DNA of 64,000 nucleotides, taken from Absidia repens. Taxonomy: Eukaryota; Mucoromycota; Mucoromycetes; Mucorales; Cunninghamellaceae. Below are positions 50,945-62,653 of the stretch, piece after piece. The stretch is taken from NCBI GenBank assembly GCA_002105175.1, contig MCGE01000014.1:310001-374000 (forward strand). Direction: 5' to 3'. The notes beneath the pieces were generated by a model. It did not search any database, was not told where the DNA came from, and saw only the letters and a program-made list of their open reading frames with translations. How positions within the stretch are numbered: the first letter of the stretch is position 1; each line of letters begins with the position of its first letter. The translations under genes were made by a program, and so were the position numbers.

Positions 50945-52000
50945 ATATACAGTGCGTCCAGTCTGGTGGAGGCTATAATATTTTATGGAAAGGCTGTGTT
51001 GACGACACGACCTTGGCTAATTGATAAGAATAGGTTGATCAGGAATAGGGGGACTACTTTTCATATCGAAGTCACCTAAATTTTTTAATTGGTCGCCGAT
51101 ATTCCAGGGAAAGGAGGATAGATAGTCCTACCAGATGGGAAAACTCTATAATATATATATAGCTACTCTCACGACACAATATCAATGTTTATTAGCAAGA
51201 TTTTTAGAGCAAAAATAGACATATATTTATATAAAGTGAACCAGGACTGCTAACTAGTCGCTAGGGCTCTGAAGGAAAAGTACATAGTGAGTGAGCTACA
51301 GCACAGACGTTTGATGAGACCCCTAGGGAATAGCTATAGCAATAGTATTTCTAGCTATTCGATCGGTCAGAAAATGTTAATAAAACGGACATATTTTATT
51401 GAAACATATTGGTAGATAGTAAAACTAAAGACGAGGGGTTCAGTATAACAAGGGAATCAATTAAAGGATCTCTTGGAGAAAGGAAGAGAAAGGCTACTGT
51501 GAGATTTAAAGAATGGTCAAGTCTAATCTAAAGGGACAGTTGTAAAATGAGGGCTGGTATAAGGTACAGACATGAGAAAGACTTGAATGACATCTGTTGT
51601 CGGAACATGAGAGAACCTAATGGGACATTTTCGTTGACGCAGATAAAGAGACATATTTTATTTACATATAGATAAAAAAAAAAAATAAAAAAAAAAACTA
51701 ACACTAAACTAAGCTAATGAAAACGCCAACGTCAACTAATGGGGTTCCAAAATCCTGAATCCAAAATGAAACGGTTTCCCCATGCATCTTGTAGTCCCTG
51801 AGCTGAAACCCCTTCTAAACTAGTCCTAGCACTAATCTATGATCACTGCAGCCTCAAAAAAGCTGAATGATGGAGAAAAAAAAAAAAAAAAAAAAAAAAA
51901 AAAAGCGGAAAAAAGAAAATGAAAGGAAAGGCAACAAAAAAAAAAAAAAATAGGCGAAAGAAAAAAAATAGAAATCCACGTGGGCGGGATTTCAAACCCT
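50945..52000 (-). repeat. Dispersed repeat family, longest copy D
   Basis: The minus strand starts with ATCCCGCCCACGTGG (CACGTG at 51977-51982), a long T tract (51880-51960 region), the core (about 51690-51870), then AATAAAATATGTCTC near 51650-51665, a middle module with CAATAAAATATGTCC near 51395, and an outer module at 50945-51065 shared with copy B. The total is about 1.05 kb, the longest copy in the window. There is no long open frame. Confidence 0.8.
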
Positions 52001-52602
52001 TCGTGAAAACTCTGTTGTGCGAATTGTTTTTTGATGACCTTAGTGGATACAGAGGAGGAAACCACACTTTATTTTCCTCTTTGTTTTACAATACATCCAT
52101 GTAACGTCATTGACATGATAGTTCTTTCATTTCAAATGCAACCGCCTCTATTCAACAACGGCGGCATGATGACTCCTTCTTATTACAGCTTTCAACACCG
52201 GCAGCACGGTGATTCTTTTTTCTTTTCCCAACTGTCATGTTGCCTTGCATCATCCACTCCGTCACAATGTGATAGTTTACCGCACATTGTAGAATGTCCC
52301 ATCTCTCCGCTACAGATTGGTTTACTCCATCCCATCCCTTTCACTGTAGAATAGTTTGCCATTAACCGTAGTTACTCTCTCAGCTTACCTTACGTCATGA
52401 TTATCCTACAATAAAAAACGATATTTACATGCCTTCAATAGTTCGTAGCGCACTTAAACAATTTAAAAAGATTACTCTCCATATATAGTTTATTTTCTCT
52501 GCCTATCATACCGTCTTGCATATAAGGGCCAAAAGCGTAGCACCGTTATTACTTTCTCTCTGACCCAGAAAAACTTTCCACTTATCCTCTTTATGATACT
52601 TC

Positions 52603-52659
<57 letters not shown>

Positions 52660-53594
52660 GTATAATATAATATGATGCCACAAAAAAAGAGCACCACTTT
52701 GATTAGATTAAAGGAGTGTCCAGCGTATCATGTACTTCGAAGACGAGAGCTTAGTCTTAGTACTTCCTTGAAACAAATCTATTCAACTGCTTACAACACA
52801 CCATCTATCATAGTTCATAATTTATTTTCCTATATATTATATATGCATGCATATAAAAAAAAGTAGGCGTATGTGTGAAGTCGTTTCCACTTCCATAATG
52901 TGTATTCTTTTTTTGGGGGAGCGATTCAGTAGTGCAAGCTCCTGGCTTTACCCTGAAAATCACCGTCTTTTCTAAAGCAGAATTCTCTACCCTAATACTA
53001 AGTCCTAACATATGATATTGCAATATTTTCTGTGAGCTTAAATTACTTCTATCTTTCAAATTCATGTAAACATACAATTTTCCTATCATATCCATACATA
53101 ACAACGCCTTTACTAAACATGTGAATGTTTTTTTTTTTTTTTTTTTTTTTACAAAAAGGGCACCTCTTTTACCCTTTCAAGTACGTCCTACCAATTTTTT
53201 TTTTTACTGCACTGTTCCACTAATGCACCATTTCCTTCATAAATCACTATGATATGTACAATAGTACCCTTGCAAAAACCCACACTAATAATACCAAATT
53301 CCCCTACATTGCCCTTGTCCTGATCAGCAAAATTGTGAATAAGCTATCAAAATATATAACTTTAATTTATTGTTCAAAAAAAAAAAAAAAAAAAAAAAAA
53401 AAGATCAATAGAATATATAAATGGGATATGAGTGTCATAAGAAAGCGGCAATGTAAAGCTATAAACTATACTAGTTGTGTGTCAAGTTGGAGAGTATATA
53501 CTAATGTGTGTGCATGAGGGAGAACGAGAGAGAGGGATTTGGGAGGAATGGAAAAATGTTTCTTTATAGAGTGCGAATACAATAACCATTGACA
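52001..53594. other. Intergenic, simple repeats, no convincing gene
   Basis: Contains a 55-nt A run (52604-52658), shorter T/A runs (53130-53150, 53378-53402) and an open stretch at about 52031-52354 (+) without family resemblance. I see no RNA gene. Confidence 0.4.
52604..52658. repeat. 55-nt poly(A) tract
   Basis: An uninterrupted A run between unsupported open stretches. Its length is probably approximate because homopolymers are hard to sequence. Confidence 0.8.
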
Positions 53595-54963
53595 TCATTT
53601 TCGGACAATAGGAGGAGGAGCAGAGTTTTGTACAGGTGTTTCTGGAGTGACAGTTTTTGTTGTTTTTTGTTGGATCCGCTTCAGGGCGAGTGTGTTCTTG
53701 AGCGCAACATCTTCCGTCGTCGCTTTGCGTGGTACTTTATTGATTTGTTGTGTATATTGATGATTGTTTTTGCTGCTTCGGTGTACTGGATGGCAATGAG
53801 GGTCCCTTTTCTGTTGTATTGTTGTATCCCTGTTTTTCAGTTGCTGTAATTCCTGTTTTGCCTTTGACAGTTGATTCCTTAACCGTGCATTATCGTGCTT
53901 CATCGCTTGTTCAAATTGCTTTCGTTCGGTTTGTAATTGGTTCGTCTTGCTGCGAAGTCTTCTCACTATTTGTTCTGCATGGGTGTGAGCAGATGTCATG
54001 GTGTGAACTGTTTGCGTGTATTTTCGTTCCCATTCTTGGTTTTTGCTGGAAAGCCGCTGAATTTGTCCTTCATATCGTAACTTGATTTCATTGACTTGTT
54101 GAGTGATGGATTTATGTGATGATGATAATGATGATAAAGTGGTAGGCTGTCGTCTGGTGTGTCTTGTCACATGAAGCTGGTGAGGCCGGCGACGGTGGCA
54201 GTCGTTGGTATTGAGGCCATTATTAGTGGTATTGTTGTAGTTGTTGTTGTCGTTATTTTTCCTCTTCCTGTCATTAATTTCAGTATTCCCAAGAGCATGA
54301 TCCCGTTGACATTGCATGTCAATAAGCTGATTCTGAAGTGACCGGATTTGATGTTCATAATGGATACGCATCTGTGCATAGTCATCTTCTGATTGTCTTA
54401 GCTGTCCAATAAAGTTCCTTTCCACCAAAAGATCAGCCTGTACTTGATGTTTTCGTCTCCATTGTTCTTTGCTTTGTCGTAGTCTTCTGTGTCGTTGCTT
54501 TTGTTCATCAAAGTTGTTTTTATTTTCAAGTGCATTGTTCCAATAGCGTGAGGGAGAGTGTGAATGATCGGATGCTTCATCTAAAAGTGAGTCAGACCAA
54601 GTCAAAGAGATATCATGCTTTGCTGAGTGTGATATTGATCGTGTCTTCGGCTTGTCATCCCACACAGGGACTTGCTGTATTGGAAATAAAATATAATAAA
54701 ATAAAATAAAAAAAGAAAGAGAAAGAAAAGTGAGAGCTATGTATATTTCCATTTGGGGAGAGGAGAGGACGTTGGCTTACCAATAATTTGATGTCGTCTT
54801 CATTATCGTGATCTCGTGGATTGACAGAGCAGTTTGATAGCATGGATGATATCGATGTAGGGGAGGATCCATTTAAAATATCCAATGCAGAGACAATATG
54901 TGGAAGCATAAGGGAAAGATAGATAACAAGGGAAAAGAGGAAACACCAAGTGGAGGATTTCAT
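53595..54963 (-). CDS. Coiled-coil protein of unknown function
   Basis: Exons (minus) are 54781-54963 and 53595-54674, in phase, 420 residues. From the first ATG (54963) the N terminus is hydrophobic (STWCFLFSLVIYLSLMLP) and would act as a signal peptide or anchor. A later in-frame ATG at 54843 gives a soluble version starting MLSNCSVNPRDHDNEDD. The body is mostly coiled coil: ENKNNFDEQKQRHRRLRQSKEQ, QMRIHYEHQIRSLQNQLIDM, NEIKLRYEGQIQRLSSKNQE, RLRSKTNQLQTERKQFEQAM, LRNQLSKAKQELQQLKN, with an Asn-rich gap. The content resembles spindle-pole or cytoskeletal coiled-coil proteins, so the cytosolic start may be the true one. I do not recognise the family. Confidence 0.65.
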
Positions 54964-55009
54964 ATAATAACGATATTGTTGTTGATTTGTTTATCACCTG
55001 TGATCAATA

Positions 55010-55800
55010 TAAACAAATCAGTGGGTTAGGACACGACACATCAAAACAATATCCATAAATGATTATTTTCCCTAACCTTTCACTGAATGCCACAGAGTGC
55101 ATTTTGTATGTTGTGTGTGGCGTACTTGACAATACTGTTGCTCTAGAATAATGATATAATGATTTGTTGTTGCCGTCCAGGAATACAGAAGACCCACTAT
55201 AGATCATCAAAGCCATGTGACGATTTGGGCGTTGTCATTTCAGATACTGTTCATATTGATCGGCGATCCATGGAAAATAGATCTGTTGTTTCAAACCATC
55301 CATTCTCTCCCCTTCATCGCCAAGCGATGTGTTTCACTTTGAATCATCATAGTAAAAAGCAAGAAAATTCATCGATTAATTAAAAGTATATAAGCTTTGA
55401 AAAGCTGATTTTACCTTGAATTCCGTGTGACGATGAAAAGGACCAAGATGATAACACATTCTACCAGAGCAAATTTCTGCATTGAAATGTCAAAATGTTA
55501 GTCAATATTTAATCCATCCAGTTGTCATCAGTATTACCTGTAGTCTTGCATAGCACATTATCACTTTTGTATGAGAGGCCGCGGGAGGGCAAATTCGCCT
55601 CCAAAAAAACACACACACCAAAAGTGCCTAGACAGATAAGCTCAGACGCAACAAATTCAATCATACTATGTCAAAACTGCCAGTTAGCAAAGGTGTAGTT
55701 GTCGCAATCGAATCAAAATCAAGCTGGTACCAGTTCTTCGTCAGCCAGAATGTACTGAATTGGAGGAAGGCCGTTCAATAGCTGATAGCTTGGATCCATA
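55010..55800 (-). pseudogene. Possible split gene or gene relic, unresolved
   Basis: Several pieces on the minus strand behave like exons: an ATG at 55799 with 23 open codons (MDPSYQLLNGLPPIQYILAD); 55538-55627 between TGTCTAG and GTAATA; 55415-55476 between ATGCAG and GTAAAA (one frame reads CSGRMCYHLGPFHRHTEF); and about 55010-55165 after CTATAG (GSSVFLDGNNKSLYHYS, then HSVAFSERLGKIIIYG, faintly kelch-like). I could not find one set of splice sites that joins all pieces in a single frame. It may be a real small gene, a decayed kelch gene or chance. Confidence 0.3.
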
Positions 55801-55909
55801 CTGTCTTGGTAAATAGAATTAGTTATTGCAAGCTGTTATGATGTATATCTATATTTTCCATATATTCCTACCCTTACCTTATAATTTTTGCAATGTTCAA
55901 AAGAAAAGG

Positions 55910-55943
<34 letters not shown>

Positions 55944-56110
55944 CCCAGGGGAAGAAAGGAAATATATTGAACAGAAGAGACTACATCGGGGATTTAATAA
56001 AATGAATAAAGGGCTCGGCAAAGGAATAACGCATTATTTTTTCTCTTTTTCTTCATTCCTCTGTTTACGTCTTTTTCTTCTCGCTATTCATTCCTTTTTA
56101 TAACTTTATT
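55801..56110. other. Intergenic region
   Basis: Contains a 34-nt A-rich tract (55910-55942) and a T/C-rich stretch upstream of the next small gene. Confidence 0.4.
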
Positions 56111-56428
56111 ATGACTACTATGACTTTTTCAAGATCCACTTCTTTATCATCCTTTGTAAAACAATTATTCTTTTTGGGTTCATCAACAGCAACGTCGACT
56201 TCAGCCACCACCAATAGCAGCAGCAACGATGCTATGAATAACAGCAGTGTCTCATACATGCATAATTTAATATCTCCAGATGATTCACTTAAAAACAACA
56301 GCAATTTAGCTTATGAAAGGTGCTCATTTCATCAAGAATACGTCTCTTTTCCCTCATTAGATGAATTGGAGGAACAATACAAGGAACCTCCAAGATTTAT
56401 GGTGGAAACTCAAACAGTCCTATGCTAG
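56111..56428 (+). CDS. Small hypothetical protein (105 aa)
   Basis: A single open frame runs from ATG at 56111 to TAG. It is Ser/Thr/Asn-rich in the first 60 residues (SSTATSTSATTNSSSN) and ends with a more ordered segment (HQEYVSFPSLDELEEQYKEPP, then RFMVETQTVLC). A CT-rich promoter-like stretch precedes it and AATAAAA follows near 56667. No membrane segment or known domain is seen. The length, the leader and the acidic-aromatic C terminus favour a real gene, but there is no homology support from memory. Confidence 0.5.
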   Translation: MTTMTFSRSTSLSSFVKQLFFLGSSTATSTSATTNSSSNDAMNNSSVSYMHNLISPDDSLKNNSNLAYERCSFHQEYVSFPSLDELEEQYKEPPRFMVETQTVLC

Positions 56429-57650
56429 TCTCTTGTCCCTCCCCCTTCACCTCGTAGTCTCCTTTAATTTTATGTATTTTTATCCCTCTCACTCTCTCAT
56501 TCATATTCCATCATTCCTTAAACATTAATTAATCATCATCACTATCTTCATTATCATGACCTTTATCAATATGACATAGTATAGCAGTTCCCCCTCTCAC
56601 ATATACATATATGGTACAAATTTTATATTATTTTATATTATTTTATATTCATCCATTGTCTTACAAATAAAATCAGGATTATCATACAAAATAATGTAGC
56701 CCTATGATATGTTTATAATATTGTTCCAGGTCACATGGTGTCTTGTTCAACCATCATGATTGTTCTGTACGAGTGTCTTCTCATGCCTTTCAAAGTCATA
56801 ATCATAATCACGCAAGCTTAAATATGTGAACGTATATGTCATCGGCATGTTTTTGGGTCAAAAATGTCATTCACATTGTCATTTCAATCGCCTTCGATCA
56901 TCCTTCTTCTCGAAAGATTTGCATGATTTGAGGGTTTTCAAACACCGGAGACGTCAATTGACTCCAAATATAAAAATAGCGCATGTCAGTGTACCCCTAT
57001 TCATTCTTATTTCCTCAACAAAACGTGATTACATAAAGGCATTGCAAATTACACACCATTAATTCAATCGCCTCTGTCACAACCTTTCCCCACATTTTAC
57101 AAAAAAAAAAAAAAAAAAAAAAACCCCTATCCATTCATATACTGTGTATAGGCTTTTGAAGTCCCTTTTAATTATTATTATATTTCATAACTACAGTAGG
57201 AACTTACAATGACGGCACCAACTGGAAAACGAAAATTGCATCGCTCTTGTGGGTATTATGTTTTTCTGATGCATGTAGCCATGCTACAAATAGAAAACCA
57301 ATGGCCGTTTGAAACTTTCTTTGTGTGTGTGTGTGTGTGTGTGTTTTTTAGCAAAAATCAACACTGCAGTTCATCGGGCGACTGTGATGAGTGTAGATAA
57401 AAGTGACGAGAATAAAAGAATAAACGAGATTTTCGATATGGTTTTATTTTGCGCTGACCACCCCGTTATTTATAAGAAAAACGGTGTTCGTATTAGTAAA
57501 GTAAAGTTCACAATTATTCTGATGATTCTCCCATTGAAAAAGCTTGTAACTAGTATTTAGGATTTATCATGACCAATTATTCTAATTGCCATCTTGTAAT
57601 CTGACTTTTATTACCATGTTAATACTCAGATGGGTTGATGTACACCACAA
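56429..57650. other. Intergenic, no convincing gene
   Basis: Open stretches at 56826-57062 and 57209-57560 (+) are short, start at non-ATG or arbitrary codons and cross simple repeats ((GT)n at 57322-57342). Nothing else is seen. Confidence 0.4.
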
Positions 57651-57654
57651 CGAC

Positions 57655-58435
57655 CACAGAAAATATTTCAATACCCGCCCACGTGAATATTTATTTACTC
57701 CCACTTTTTATTTTTTTCGCCTCTTTTTCTTTTCAGTTTCTCTTTTCTTTCCTTTTATTTTTTCTTCACCATTCAACTTCTATGGGGCTATGTTGAGCTT
57801 AGAATAGTATCAGGACTAGTTTAGAAGGGGTTTCAACTAAGGGATTACAAGATGCATGGGGAACCCCTTTCATTTTGGATCTAGGATCTGAAGACCCTAT
57901 TAATTGGCTTATTAGAGTCTCCATTAGCTTAGTTTAGTGTTAGCTTGTCCATATTTTGTATCTCTGTCTGAATAAAATATGTCTCTGTTTATACACTTTA
58001 ATGAAACTTGTCCCATCGACCTCATTCATTCCTTGTGCAATAGATCCATTTTTTTCTAACATCACTCCCCCCATTTGATTGGTATTCCCGTTGTTGTGCT
58101 TTAATAGCAAAGGTTCCTTTAGTATTTTCTATGCTTTGTAAAGTATACGGCTAGCATTTTACTATTGTCTCTTTAGATTAGCGTTGATCAATCTTTGAAT
58201 CTCGCAGTAGTCTCACTCACTCCTCTATCCTTATGTCCCTTGTTTACAGCAAATCATGCAGCTTAGTTTCAGTACACAAATATGCTTCAATAAAATAGAT
58301 CATATTATTAACCACCATCTGACCCATCATATAGTAAACCATATTGCTATTATAGCAATTAGAAGTTTTGTAAATGTCATGCTAAAAGCTTGCTCTCTAG
58401 TTCACCCACTATGACTGCTTCTACTCCCCTGTTAC
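57655..58435 (+). repeat. Dispersed repeat family, plus-strand copy E
   Basis: ACCCGCCCACGTGAA (CACGTG at 57680-57685) is followed by a pyrimidine tract (57690-57770), the core (about 57770-57960) and CTGAATAAAATATGTCTC (57969-57986). The distal module extends about 450 nt, with TGCTTCAATAAAATAG near 58283. The (CACATA)n tract begins just after it at 58468. Confidence 0.8.
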
Positions 58436-58467
58436 CATTAAGGAGCCTTTGATACTACTTTCTAACT

Positions 58468-58470
58468 CAC

Positions 58471-58555
<85 letters not shown>
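58468..58555. repeat. (CACATA)n hexanucleotide microsatellite
   Basis: About 14 copies of CACATA, nearly perfect, located between repeat copy E and the 3' end of the stomatin-like gene. An (AT)n tract lies close by at 58637-58669. Confidence 0.92.
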
Positions 58556-58557
<2 letters not shown>

Positions 58558-58635
58558 AAATATGTTGTTCTGTAGAATGTAGCATTTTTATTAATCTTGA
58601 TAAATGTCAGATAAAATAATAAAAGGTACAGATTG

Positions 58636-58671
<36 letters not shown>

Positions 58672-58766
58672 AACGGAGACTACTCTGTATAAAAAACAAA
58701 CAAACACTATATGTATATGTATATATCACTAAACTACATTAACTAAACTTCATCAATTGTCCAGCC

Positions 58767-60406
58767 TTAAGCTGCAGGTCCATTGTCCTTTGGTTCGTGG
58801 AAAGAGGATTCCCGTTCTGCAGCATTCATCAAGTCATCGGTCATTTGTTCCTTTATCGAGCGTGGTTCTTCGTCGTTGTTAGGCGTTGTAGGGGGATTAG
58901 ATGAGGATTGCTTGTTGATAGACTTGTAAATGGATAAAGCCTAAAAAAAAAAAAAAAAGAGGTGGGGGTAGAGAGAAAGAGAATTATATATACTGTTTCC
59001 TACCATTTTCCTATCACCATTTTCATTTTTTTTTTTTTTACCTGAGTCACCATGGATGCAGCATCATTAGCAGCGGTAGGGACAATCAAAGTAGTACCTT
59101 CCTTGGCCATACGTCCAAAGGCTTCCACGTATTTTTCAGCGACAGTCATGGATACAGCATCATGACCATGTTGGAGTCCAATGGCCTTGGAAATGCTTTC
59201 AATACCACGAGACGTTGCTTGAGCACGTAACAGAATTGCCTCAGCTTCACCAGCAGCCAAATTGATTTGTTCACTTTTGTCTGCCTCTGACGCGAGAATA
59301 GTTGCTTGCTTTCGTCCTTCTGCCACATTAATCGCTGCTTGTCGTGCACCTTCAGACTCCAGAATTTGCGCGCGTTTGGTTCGTTCCGCTGACACTTGTT
59401 GATGCATGGATTCCACCACTTTGTTAGGAGGATGGATGTCACCTATTTCATTCCATAAAAAAAGAAAGGTTCAGCAACTGTTGATGGTTTGTTTATAAGA
59501 TGAGATAGAGTCAACTTACGAATTTCGTAACGTAAACAGCGGATGCCCCAATCTTCAGCAGCCGAGTTGATGGCAAGCACAATATTCGAATTGAGGTGCG
59601 CTCGTTCAGCAAGTGTCTTGTCCAACGTCATTTGACCGATTTCGGCACGCATCGTTGTTTGGGCTAATTGAGTGATGGCAAATTCGGCATCTTCCACACC
59701 ATAGGATGCTTTAAAAGGATCCACAATTCTAAAGTACAACACACCATCCAATTCCAACGTGACATTGTCTATGTGATAGGAAATGAGAGACTATTAGTAA
59801 CGCATACATAAATGGAATTGCTTCTTCTCTTTCCCCCCCCCATCGATATGGAAAAGAGGTTTACCTTGTGTAATCGCGCTTTGACTAGGTACTTCGATGG
59901 CCGTTTCTTTCAAGCTTTTCACATATTTGATACGGTCGATGACAGGGACAAGTATGTTCAAACCAGGATCAAGCATGCGGTGAAAACGACCCATACGTTC
60001 CACTATCCAGGCTTCTTGTTGAGGTACAAACTTGACAATCTATAAAACCCGAAAAGAAAATGTGAGTAAGGTGAAATATTCAAATAAATGCGGTAAGCTG
60101 AGCCAATTACAGTATTACGAGGCAAGGATTTTCGCTCAGTTCCCCAACTTGAAGTACCGGTTCCCATAGGACTTGCACCATATTCGTAATCATTATTGTA
60201 TCCATATCCTCCGTAAAAAGCAAATCGCTGATGAATAGCAGGTGTGTACTAAAATATTACATATCAAATAAAAAGAGTTTTAGGATGGTTGAGTGGTGGA
60301 TAGAACACGTAAACCTTACCTTTAGAGATTGCCTGCATAAGTTCAAGGCCGTCGATGACGATCTTTTTGTGGCATTCAAACGTGACTGAATTAATATAGA
60401 GTTCAT
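58767..60406 (-). CDS. STOML2: Stomatin-like protein 2, mitochondrial SPFH/prohibitin-domain scaffold
   Basis: Exons (minus) are 60320-60406, 60111-60248, 59865-60039, 59520-59768, 59042-59442 and 58767-58940; phases close on 407 residues. The first about 30 residues are a basic, Ser-rich presequence (MNSILIQSRLNATKRSSS). The SPFH domain follows: VKFVPQQEAWIVERMGRFHRMLDPGLNILVPVIDRI (given here as landmarks VPQQEAWIVERMGRFHR and LDPGLNILVPVID), TLELDGVLYFRIVDPFKASYG, QLAQTTMRAEIGQMTLD. Then comes the coiled SAERTKRAQILESEGARQAAI region and a short acidic tail. It organises cardiolipin-rich inner-membrane domains and respiratory complexes. It lacks the hydrophobic hairpin of plasma-membrane stomatins, as expected for SLP-2. 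Confidence 0.93.
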
Positions 60407-60751
60407 GGTTGTGTTTTTCTTTTTACTTTTTTTAATGAGTACAATAAAATAAAATAAAAAATAAAGAAAAAGGAGACAAATAAAATACACAAACACCAGG
60501 CCATTATTCTTTGGAGATATATTTTAAATTCCGCTTTTGAACCCACACACACGCACACAGACACAGCTAAAATCTGATCGGCACAATGAGAGTCTATAAT
60601 TTATTTTGAGGTATAGCTTCACTATAAAATATAATGTTCAATAATACTAAAACTAATTATTAAAATGAGAATGATGATAATGATGGTGATGATGAGTGGC
60701 GATATTAATAACCAAAATAAAAATTCGAAAATAAAATAACTGGGCTATCTA
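60407..60751. promoter_or_regulatory. Intergenic spacer
   Basis: Promoter region of the stomatin-like gene, AT-rich with CA repeats at 60542-60565; 3' flank of the exonuclease gene on the right, with AATAAAA-type signals on the minus strand near 60600. Confidence 0.4.
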
Positions 60752-62506
60752 TCAGATTGCTTCCCGAGATAAATGGTGGGGACGTAAAACTGACTTGGTC
60801 CACTTGGTAACATCCATAAGAGTGTGGTACAATGCATAAGACGCCTAAACGAAATTATCAAGTTAGCACTAAAACATCTATTTCTTTTTCTCGACCATTA
60901 CTTACAAAAGCGTCGTTGGCAGCATACTCGACTTGCTTTGGACTCAGATTGGCTGTATTCCAATTGGACTTTCGTATTGATCCTTTTGGCATATTCATGC
61001 CCAACTATTTTTTTTTAAAAAAAATAGAAACCGAAAAAAATCCCTTATGTGAGTTTCGCATGGTTCAGAAAGAGGCATGTCCTAATGATATAACTACTTA
61101 CGAATATACCAGTCAGAGAACGTAGGGATTTTGAACCGTTGTGTTGACATTCCGCGGGTAGCTTGTCTAAGGCATCTGTAGCAATAGGTCGCAAATCCAA
61201 TAATCCATCCGTTAAGACCTTGAAATCCTTGTACAGTTTGACGCCATCACCGCGAATATTGACTCCAGTTTTGTAAATCGTATGGTCGGTAAGGAATCGT
61301 ATTAACCCATCAGATAATCCTAGAAACATATTTCCATCAAATGTAAGCTGTCGAATCTTCCATCTCTCCCCCTCTCCCTCCTCCCTCCCCTACCACTCCA
61401 CATTGCAATATCTTTTTACCTTTCATTTGTGACACTTGAATTAGAAGGATTTTCGATGCACCACAAATTTGGATCAAACCTGTAGGACTGGCAGGTACGT
61501 TTTTACGGAAGCTTGGCTTCCATTCCATATCCAAGCCAAAAACTGATTCTTGACTATATATATATATATATATATCAATAAGAAAGAGTATAAGCATTTC
61601 GCCATCACCATACTTGATTATTTTATACTGTTCCTTACCTCGTCATTTCAAAAAGTTCTCTATCGATCTGTTCAGTTGATACCGTCGTGATAACTGTATA
61701 ATTGATAGGAAGTCGGATAGCTGGTAGGGCTTCGATATATTCCTCTAAAGTAGGTTGCTTTTGTGGTTGATACCGGATTGTAGATGGTTGATATTGTAAT
61801 GCGGGTGGTTGATACGGCAATGTGGGTGGTTGATACGGCAATGTGGATGGTTGATACGGCAATGTGGGTGGTTGATATGGTAATATGGGTGGTTGATACC
61901 GGGGAGTAGGTGGTTGATACTGAGGGCGAGTAGTGCCTGGGCTAGTTGTCGCAAGGATAACTTCAGTTGTTGACTGTGACGATCGTGTTGTCCGTACTGT
62001 TGCGGCCACAGTAGTTGCCATGCTTTGCGCTACCGACGCGGCCTCTTGTACAATTAGCGTGTCTGCATTCGCTGCTTTGCCCCGTGTTGAGTGGGATTTC
62101 AATTGATCGGCAGGAATCACTTGTACCGTAGATTGACTACCTCGTTTACAAACGAAACAAACACAAGGTACGAGCATAATCGATAATAAAAGTGATAATG
62201 ATAGTGGTCAGTATCAGTGCGAGTAAGAATATGTGGGATTGTAATCAGTGCTTACCCTTCATTTGGAGTAGTTGAGGAAAACAGTCGTGTGAATTGAGGT
62301 TTGTACTTTGGGGGCACAGGAAGAGGAGGGATTTGACGAGCCTTGAGCTCCAGTTCACTGACAGATTCACCTACTGAAATGACAGCCAAACGTTGTTGCT
62401 CAGTATTGGTCATTATAATGGAAGAGTATATCGATTGCTTGAGATAATTGGGAGTACTATGATAAAGTGACCGTATATAATAGGTATTCAACGGTCGACT
62501 AAACAT
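60752..62506 (-). CDS. WRN-type DEDDy 3'-5' exonuclease with YQPP repeats
   Basis: Exons (minus) are 62256-62506, 61639-62136, 61420-61553, 61102-61319, 60906-61004 and 60752-60844; phases close on 430 residues. The exonuclease has FGLDMEWKP (D258, E260), VNIRGDGVKLYKDF (D319) and YAANDAFASYALY (Y394, D398), the DEDDy set of the Werner exonuclease family. The N-terminal 240 residues are low complexity and include eight copies of a YQPPTLP-like heptad near 61775-61925. Starting at 62506 the protein begins MFSRPLNTYYIRSLYHSTP, which could target mitochondria; starting at 62413 (MTNTEQQR) it would be nuclear or cytosolic. It probably trims DNA or RNA 3' ends; no helicase domain is present. Confidence 0.85.
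61775..61925 (-). repeat. 21-bp coding tandem repeat (YQPPTLP heptads)
   Basis: Eight tandem units of about 21 bp inside exon 2 of the exonuclease gene. On the plus strand each carries GGTTGATA; the central units are nearly identical, which suggests recent unequal exchange. They encode a proline-rich, probably extended linker. Confidence 0.85.
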
Positions 62507-62653
62507 AGAGGAGCTCTGAGGGCAAAAAATAATGGGAAAATTTTTCAAAACTATCGGGCGTTAAAAGATGAGGAAGGCTAATACATAAAAAAATAGATCA
62601 TTTTATTGTAACAACTAACTATTATATCATAAACGTACTTCATATAAATACTA

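Noticed and set aside
54781..54963. Signal peptide of the coiled-coil protein taken as proof of secretion
   Set aside because: The body is a cytosolic-type coiled coil and an in-frame ATG at 54843 would remove the hydrophobic part, so secretion is not claimed.
58468..58555. Telomere-like repeat
   Set aside because: The unit is CACATA, not TTAGGG, and it is short and internal; it is an ordinary microsatellite.
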